Positions 59,359 to 64,000 of a stretch of DNA of 64,000 nucleotides are shown in pieces. Numbering within the stretch: position 1 is the stretch's first letter; every line of letters starts with the position of its first letter. The notes beneath the pieces are model-generated. The model was not told where the DNA came from and ran no database searches. It saw nothing but the letters and a program-made list of their open reading frames with translations. The position numbers and the translations under genes were made by a program. The DNA comes from Dorea sp. 5-2 (GTDB lineage Bacteria; Bacillota; Clostridia; Lachnospirales; Lachnospiraceae): NCBI RefSeq assembly GCF_000403455.2, contig NZ_KE159748.1:199345-263344 (forward strand), read 5' to 3'.

Positions 59359-61935
59359 ATGGAAAAGAAAAAAGGAAAAAGTATAGTGCACAGGAGAATG
59401 GTTTTGATCATTCCTGTGTTGTTGGTTTTTTGTATTCTGGGTACCGTAATATTTTTTATCTCAAAGAGGATAACAAATGAGATGTCTGAATCAGCGATCG
59501 GCAATCTCAATGAAAGTCTTGAGCTTCTGGGAAATACACTGGAGACGATCTTACGGAATGAGGCGAAATTTCAGGAGTTGATTGCGCAGGAACTGGTGGA
59601 TGCAGAGGATCCAGATGAATTCGTCCGTTCATACAGAAAAAATGATATGATGGTAAAGATGTCATTGATCCGGACAGGTGAATCGGAAGGGATTTCCAAT
59701 ACAGGCGAAGCCTTTTCAGAGGGGGAAGTGGATTTCTCCAGCGGGAAGACGGTAGACGGGCTGGAGGTTTCCGAATCCTATGTCAATGACATGGGAACCT
59801 GGGCATATACGATGAAATGTCCGGTTATGGAAGATGGTGAAGAGATCGCGTCTCTTTATGTAGAGTATATCTATGATTCGCTGGGAGAAGCGCTGCCGAG
59901 AAGGTTTTATAACGGCAATGCGACGCTTTACCTCATGGACGGAGACAGTAAAAAGTTCGTGTTAAAACCCAAGGGGATCGGAGAGCGAGATGCGGGACAT
60001 ATGAATCTCGAAGATTTTTACCGTGCCAACCGGATCCTGGAAGAAGATACGAAGAAGCATGTTTTGGACAGTATTGATACAGGAAAGAATGTTATGTTCT
60101 ACCATGATATCCAGAATAAGGATTCGCTGATCTATATGTGGTCGGTGAACCAAGGGGCGAATTATCTGATCGGATACGTACCGGTCCAGTCGATACAGCG
60201 GGAAGGTAACGCGGTTAACCAGAATATATATATCGTAGTGGCTGTCATGCTGCTGGCGTTTGTCGGAAGTTGTGTGTCATATCTGTTTTTCGACAGGCAG
60301 CAGGAAAGGATCAGGAAGGAAAGAGATGAAGAGAGAGAGGTACACAACAGACAGCTGACGGAGGCGCTACAGACGGCGCAGATCGCGAATACTTCCAAGA
60401 CAACTTTTCTTTCGAATATGTCCCATGATATCCGTACTCCTATGAATGCGATACTTGGATTTGCAACATTGCTTGCGAAGGATGTGGATAATCCGGATAA
60501 GGTCAGGGAATACACGAGGAAGATCACTGCTTCCGGACAGCATCTGTTAAGCCTTATTAATGATGTGCTGGATATCTCTAAGATCGAGAGCGGCAAGGTG
60601 GTGCTGTCTGTCGGAGAGATCTCGATGAATGATATGATCTCCTCCATAGACGCGATCATCCGTCCGGCGGCCGACGCCAAGAACCAGACCTTTGAGATCG
60701 CCGTGACGGGACTTAAGCATGGCAGATTGATCGGCGATGAGACGAGGATCAATCAGATCCTGATCAACCTTCTTTCTAACGCGGTGAAATATACGCAGGA
60801 AGGGGGAAGTATCTGGCTTCGGATCATCGGGCTGAACCAGCATTCCCACCAGTATGAACATATTCGGATCGAAGTAGAAGATAATGGATATGGCATGACG
60901 TCAGAGTATCTGGAGACTATTTTTGACGCGTTTACCAGGGCGGAGAACAGTACGACGAATAAGGTGCAGGGAACCGGGCTTGGAATGGCGATCACGAAGA
61001 ATATCGTAGAACTTATGGGAGGAACCATAGAGGTTGCCAGTGAAGTGGGGATGGGAACTCTTTTTATTGTTGATCTGGAACTTCGGATCCCGGAGATGGA
61101 GATCAGCGAGCAGTTCTGGAAAGAGAAGGGTATCTCGCGGATCCTGGTGGTAGATGATGAAGAGAGCATCTGCGAGAATGTCAAGATCCTTATGGAAGAT
61201 ACCGAGATCCAGGTGGATACGGCATACAGCGGAGAAGAGGCTCTGCGTATGAGACAGGAGGCTTGTGAGAGCGGGAATGACTATCAGGTGATCCTCCTGG
61301 ATTTTAAGATGTCAGGCATGGATGGCATAGAGACTGCAAGAGAGATGAGAAGTATGGTATTCGGGCATATACCGATCCTGCTTTTGTCTTCTTATGACTG
61401 GGATGAGATCGAGGAGGAAGCAACACAGGCGGGGATTGAAGGATTCCTGGCGAAGCCATTCTTCGTCTCTGCGCTGAAAGAAAAGCTGGTGGAACTTTTG
61501 GATGAACCAGGGCAGGAAGCGGCGGCTCTGCCCAGGGAGGAAGAGAATAGACTGGCGGGGCGGCATTTCCTTGTGGCGGAAGACAATGAGATCAATGCGG
61601 AGATCTTAATGGAACTTCTGGACATCGAGGAAGCAACCTGTGAGATCGTGGAGAATGGAAAGCTGGCGGTGGAACGTTTTGCACAGTCAGAAGCGGGAAG
61701 TTATGACGCGATACTGATGGATGTACAGATGCCAGTGATGAATGGATATGAAGCGGCGAAGGCGATCAGGCAGTTAGACCGTGAGGATGCGAAGATGATA
61801 TTGATCATTGCTATGACGGCGAACGCTTTTGCAGAGGATGTAAAAGACGCTATGGATGCAGGTATGGATGCACATATTGCGAAACCGATCGATATGGAAT
61901 TGTTAAAAAACACATTGGGATTATATCTCAGATAA
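59359..61935 (+). CDS. Hybrid sensor histidine kinase with two receiver domains
   Basis: An 858-residue membrane kinase. It has one membrane helix at about 15-38 (VLIIPVLLVFCILGTVIFFI), a Cache-like external domain of about 240 residues, and a second helix (IYIVVAVMLLAFVGSCVSYLF). The HisKA domain has FLSNMSHDIRTPMNAILGFA; the HATPase has INLLSNAVKYTQEGG and VQGTGLGMAITKNIVELMGG. Two receivers follow: REC1 with ILVVDDEES and ILLDFKMSGMDG, and REC2 with FLVAEDNEINAEI and ILMDVQMPVMNG. There is no output DNA-binding domain, so signals go to a separate partner. The gene precedes a solute-binding lipoprotein that may present the ligand. Confidence 0.93.
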   Translation: MEKKKGKSIVHRRMVLIIPVLLVFCILGTVIFFISKRITNEMSESAIGNLNESLELLGNTLETILRNEAKFQELIAQELVDAEDPDEFVRSYRKNDMMVKMSLIRTGESEGISNTGEAFSEGEVDFSSGKTVDGLEVSESYVNDMGTWAYTMKCPVMEDGEEIASLYVEYIYDSLGEALPRRFYNGNATLYLMDGDSKKFVLKPKGIGERDAGHMNLEDFYRANRILEEDTKKHVLDSIDTGKNVMFYHDIQNKDSLIYMWSVNQGANYLIGYVPVQSIQREGNAVNQNIYIVVAVMLLAFVGSCVSYLFFDRQQERIRKERDEEREVHNRQLTEALQTAQIANTSKTTFLSNMSHDIRTPMNAILGFATLLAKDVDNPDKVREYTRKITASGQHLLSLINDVLDISKIESGKVVLSVGEISMNDMISSIDAIIRPAADAKNQTFEIAVTGLKHGRLIGDETRINQILINLLSNAVKYTQEGGSIWLRIIGLNQHSHQYEHIRIEVEDNGYGMTSEYLETIFDAFTRAENSTTNKVQGTGLGMAITKNIVELMGGTIEVASEVGMGTLFIVDLELRIPEMEISEQFWKEKGISRILVVDDEESICENVKILMEDTEIQVDTAYSGEEALRMRQEACESGNDYQVILLDFKMSGMDGIETAREMRSMVFGHIPILLLSSYDWDEIEEEATQAGIEGFLAKPFFVSALKEKLVELLDEPGQEAAALPREEENRLAGRHFLVAEDNEINAEILMELLDIEEATCEIVENGKLAVERFAQSEAGSYDAILMDVQMPVMNGYEAAKAIRQLDREDAKMILIIAMTANAFAEDVKDAMDAGMDAHIAKPIDMELLKNTLGLYLR

Positions 61936-62025
61936 AGACCAGATGTAAACGGCGGGTTGTCAGGGGAGGATAAAAGTCAATGAATTTGTCAGAAGGGGAG
62001 GCAGAGCAGTAAAAAGGAGTAAGGT

Positions 62026-63327
62026 ATGAAAAGTAATATGAGAAAACTGACAGCAATGACAATGACCGGAATGATGGCTATTATGACAGTTTCCTGTAAA
62101 ACGGAGAAGCCGGAAGTGAATCTGGCTGACAATGCGGGAGACGAGCAGAAGATCGTTGAGATATTTACGCCGATGGAGCGTTCGAACCCGGATGCCAAGA
62201 ATGTTGCAAGAACGGCATTCGATAAGACGGTTATCATGGCAGAGGAAGAGCTGGAGATCAGGATAGAATATAATACCTATACATCTGAGAATTATCAAGA
62301 GAAGTCTTTTGATGATGTTGCACTTGACCGGATACGGAATGATATGGATGATCTGTACCTGATCAATCCGGATGTGATAAAGAAAACAGCGGAAGAAGGG
62401 AAGCTTACGGATCTGTCAGGACTCGATTGTGCAAAGAATATAAGAGACGTGGTCCGCATGGCGAATACGGTGGATGGCAAGCTGGTTGGAATCCCGCAGG
62501 AAGTAGTAGTCTATGGCCTGTTCGTGAATAAGGATATGTTCGATGAATATAAGCTAAGATTACCCAATACGCCGGAGGAATTTCTGGAATGCTGCAGGGT
62601 GTTCAAAGAGAATGGGATTGAAACTCCCATAGGGGCAAATCGTTGGTGGCTTGAGACATTTGTCTTCGCACAGGCATATGCGGAGCTTTATAACGGGGAT
62701 AATACGGAAGCAGAGATTGAAGCGTTAAATACCGGGAAAAGCAAGTACAGCGATTATATGCGTCCGGGATTTGAGTATTTGAAAAAACTGATCGATCTGG
62801 GTTATGTGGATGCAAAAACAGCGTTGACTTATGAAGCGATCGAGGGGGAAGGAGCCGATTTTATGGCGCAGAAGACACCGATCGTGATGGCGTACTGGGG
62901 TGCGGCGAATACGGATACGGCTTATGGGAAACCTAATTTTGACCTGCAGGTGATCGGGTTCCCAAGTTCACTTGGGCAGATGCCGGTCATCTCGATGACA
63001 GGAATAGCGGTTCTTGAGAATGCGGAACATAAGAAAGACGCCATGGATGTCCTGGAGATAATCTTATCGGACGAGGCGCTTCAGACTTACGCCGAGACCA
63101 ATAAGGTGATATCTCCTTCTAAGAATGTTGAGGTAGAGTGTATCCCGGCATTAAAGCCGCTGAACAGTCTGGTCAATGACGGAACTTATGTCCTGGCGAC
63201 CAATGCGGGCATGAAGATGGAGCAGTGGGGGAATACATGCCTGATCGTGAGAAAGCTCATGGAGGGGGCGTCCGTGGATGAATGTATGGCAGAGTTTGAC
63301 CGGCTGCAGGAAGAATCGCTGAAATAA
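62026..63327 (+). CDS. Extracellular solute-binding lipoprotein
   Basis: A 433-residue family-1 solute-binding protein. A lipoprotein signal ends MTVSCKTE with the lipid cysteine near residue 24. The mature part fits the sugar-binding fold: LTDLSGLDCAKNIRDVVRMA, VVYGLFVNKDMFDEYKLRLPN and TPIVMAYWGAA. No ABC permease or ATPase gene is nearby, so it may serve the hybrid kinase just upstream as a ligand sensor, or a distant transporter. AAAAAGGAG precedes the ATG. Confidence 0.88.
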   Translation: MKSNMRKLTAMTMTGMMAIMTVSCKTEKPEVNLADNAGDEQKIVEIFTPMERSNPDAKNVARTAFDKTVIMAEEELEIRIEYNTYTSENYQEKSFDDVALDRIRNDMDDLYLINPDVIKKTAEEGKLTDLSGLDCAKNIRDVVRMANTVDGKLVGIPQEVVVYGLFVNKDMFDEYKLRLPNTPEEFLECCRVFKENGIETPIGANRWWLETFVFAQAYAELYNGDNTEAEIEALNTGKSKYSDYMRPGFEYLKKLIDLGYVDAKTALTYEAIEGEGADFMAQKTPIVMAYWGAANTDTAYGKPNFDLQVIGFPSSLGQMPVISMTGIAVLENAEHKKDAMDVLEIILSDEALQTYAETNKVISPSKNVEVECIPALKPLNSLVNDGTYVLATNAGMKMEQWGNTCLIVRKLMEGASVDECMAEFDRLQEESLK

Positions 63328-63350
63328 GGAAAGAGGTAGTGTTGACCAGA

Positions 63351-63384
63351 AAGGGGCTGTGCAATTTTTCGACAGCCCTTTTTG
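63351..63384 (+). terminator. Terminator after the solute-binding protein gene
   Basis: AAGGGGCTGT and ACAGCCCTT with an 11-base loop and one bulged G, then a T-run. Confidence 0.85.
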
Positions 63385-63416
63385 CAGCAGAAGATATGGA
63401 GGGAAGGAGCGATACT

Positions 63417-64000
63417 ATGGTAAGGGACGAGAGGCTGACTACGTATATCCGGTCTCTGGAAGGACCGGAGGATCCTGTGCTCGAGCAGATTGAACAGGAA
63501 GCGGCGGACACATATGTTCCGATCATCCGCAAGGAGACACAGAGCTTTCTAAAGACGCTTTTGATGATAAAGCAGCCGTCCCGTGTACTGGAGATCGGGA
63601 CGGCTATTGGTTTTTCTGCGATACTGATGAGCGAATATATGCCGGAGGGCGGGCAGATCATCACGGTGGAGAAGTATGAAAAGAGGATACCCATCGCGAG
63701 GGAGAACTTCAGGCGTGCCGGAAAGGAAGGGCAGATCACGCTGATCGAGGGAGACGCCCTTGCGGTTATGCAGGCGCTTGACGGTTCTTTTGACCTGATC
63801 TTCATGGATGCAGCCAAGGGACAGTATATCCGGTATCTGCCGGAAGCCGTCCGGCTGCTTTCGGACGGAGGGGTATTAGTGTCGGATAATGTCTTACAGG
63901 ACGGAGATGTGATCGAATCCCGGTTTGCCGTGGAGAGGCGCAACCGTACGATCCATAGCCGGATGCGGGAGTATCTCTATGAACTGAAGCACCATGAGCG
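63417..64000 (+). CDS. SAM-dependent O-methyltransferase (cut by the right edge)
   Basis: 194 codons of a class I methyltransferase like caffeoyl-CoA/catechol O-methyltransferases (YrrM type). It has the SAM motif RVLEIGTAIGFSAILMSEYMP, IITVEKYEKRIPIARENF, DLIFMDAAKGQYIRYLPEAV and LLSDGGVLVSDNVL. In Clostridia YrrM often precedes U32 peptidase genes and tRNA-modification genes; that part is beyond the window. GGGAAGGAG lies 7 bases before the ATG. The C-terminus is missing only because the window ends. Confidence 0.9.
   Translation, partial: MVRDERLTTYIRSLEGPEDPVLEQIEQEAADTYVPIIRKETQSFLKTLLMIKQPSRVLEIGTAIGFSAILMSEYMPEGGQIITVEKYEKRIPIARENFRRAGKEGQITLIEGDALAVMQALDGSFDLIFMDAAKGQYIRYLPEAVRLLSDGGVLVSDNVLQDGDVIESRFAVERRNRTIHSRMREYLYELKHHE

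Noticed and set aside
1-64000. tRNA, rRNA, prophage or origin of replication
   Set aside because: No tRNA T-loop patterns, rRNA sequence, phage structural genes or DnaA-box clusters were seen on reading both strands.

Overview
The window reads as chromosome of an anaerobic Gram-positive Clostridia, most likely Lachnospiraceae. Reasons: strong AGGAGG-type ribosome sites before nearly every gene, low-to-middle GC, choline-binding-type wall repeats, RNase J, the IreB-RuvX-DUF1292-Fur gene order, and GHKL/LytTR signalling. The species cannot be named from the sequence.

Layout. 1-1049 is an IS110-family transposase running off the left edge, with a structured leader that probably encodes its bridge RNA. 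1.6-6.5 kb holds a coiled-coil protein, a large secreted amidase/glucosaminidase with wall-binding repeats, and a GerMN lipoprotein. 7.1-8.5 kb is a HipB/HipA-like toxin-antitoxin pair followed by a broken gene. 8.8-12.1 kb is a three-gene ABC-2 exporter on the minus strand.

12.2-19.9 kb is the most unusual part. A LytTR regulator, an AgrC-like GHKL kinase, a 49-residue class II lanthipeptide precursor and a LanM synthetase lie in one direction. A secreted-protein pair lies opposite, and an unknown gene precedes them. Four copies of a 28-29 bp direct-repeat element sit upstream of -10 boxes around this region, which suggests one autoregulated regulon. The kinase and LanM are each split by a frameshift inside a simple-sequence tract (T6 and (TA)6), so the locus is either decaying or phase-variable. 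No LanT transporter is present.

20-28.7 kb carries two ordinary two-component systems, an ornithine cyclodeaminase-RidA pair, a Mrp ATPase, a MerR-methyltransferase fusion and an XRE regulator. 29-46.5 kb is a surface-polysaccharide block: rmlA-B-D-C for dTDP-rhamnose, glycosyltransferases, an acyltransferase, an initiating sugar-phosphate transferase, two LytR-CpsA-Psr ligases, two tandem Wzy-like polymerases, a cohesin-domain membrane protein and glmS. No flippase gene is seen.

46.5-64 kb is mostly housekeeping: a PdaA-like deacetylase, adenosine deaminase, prmA-rsmE, cysteine desulfurase-thiI, a Crh-like HPr homologue, mtaB, ireB-ruvX-fur-rnj, a hybrid sensor kinase with a solute-binding lipoprotein, and an O-methyltransferase cut by the right edge. 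A roughly 60 bp palindromic element recurs four times between genes.
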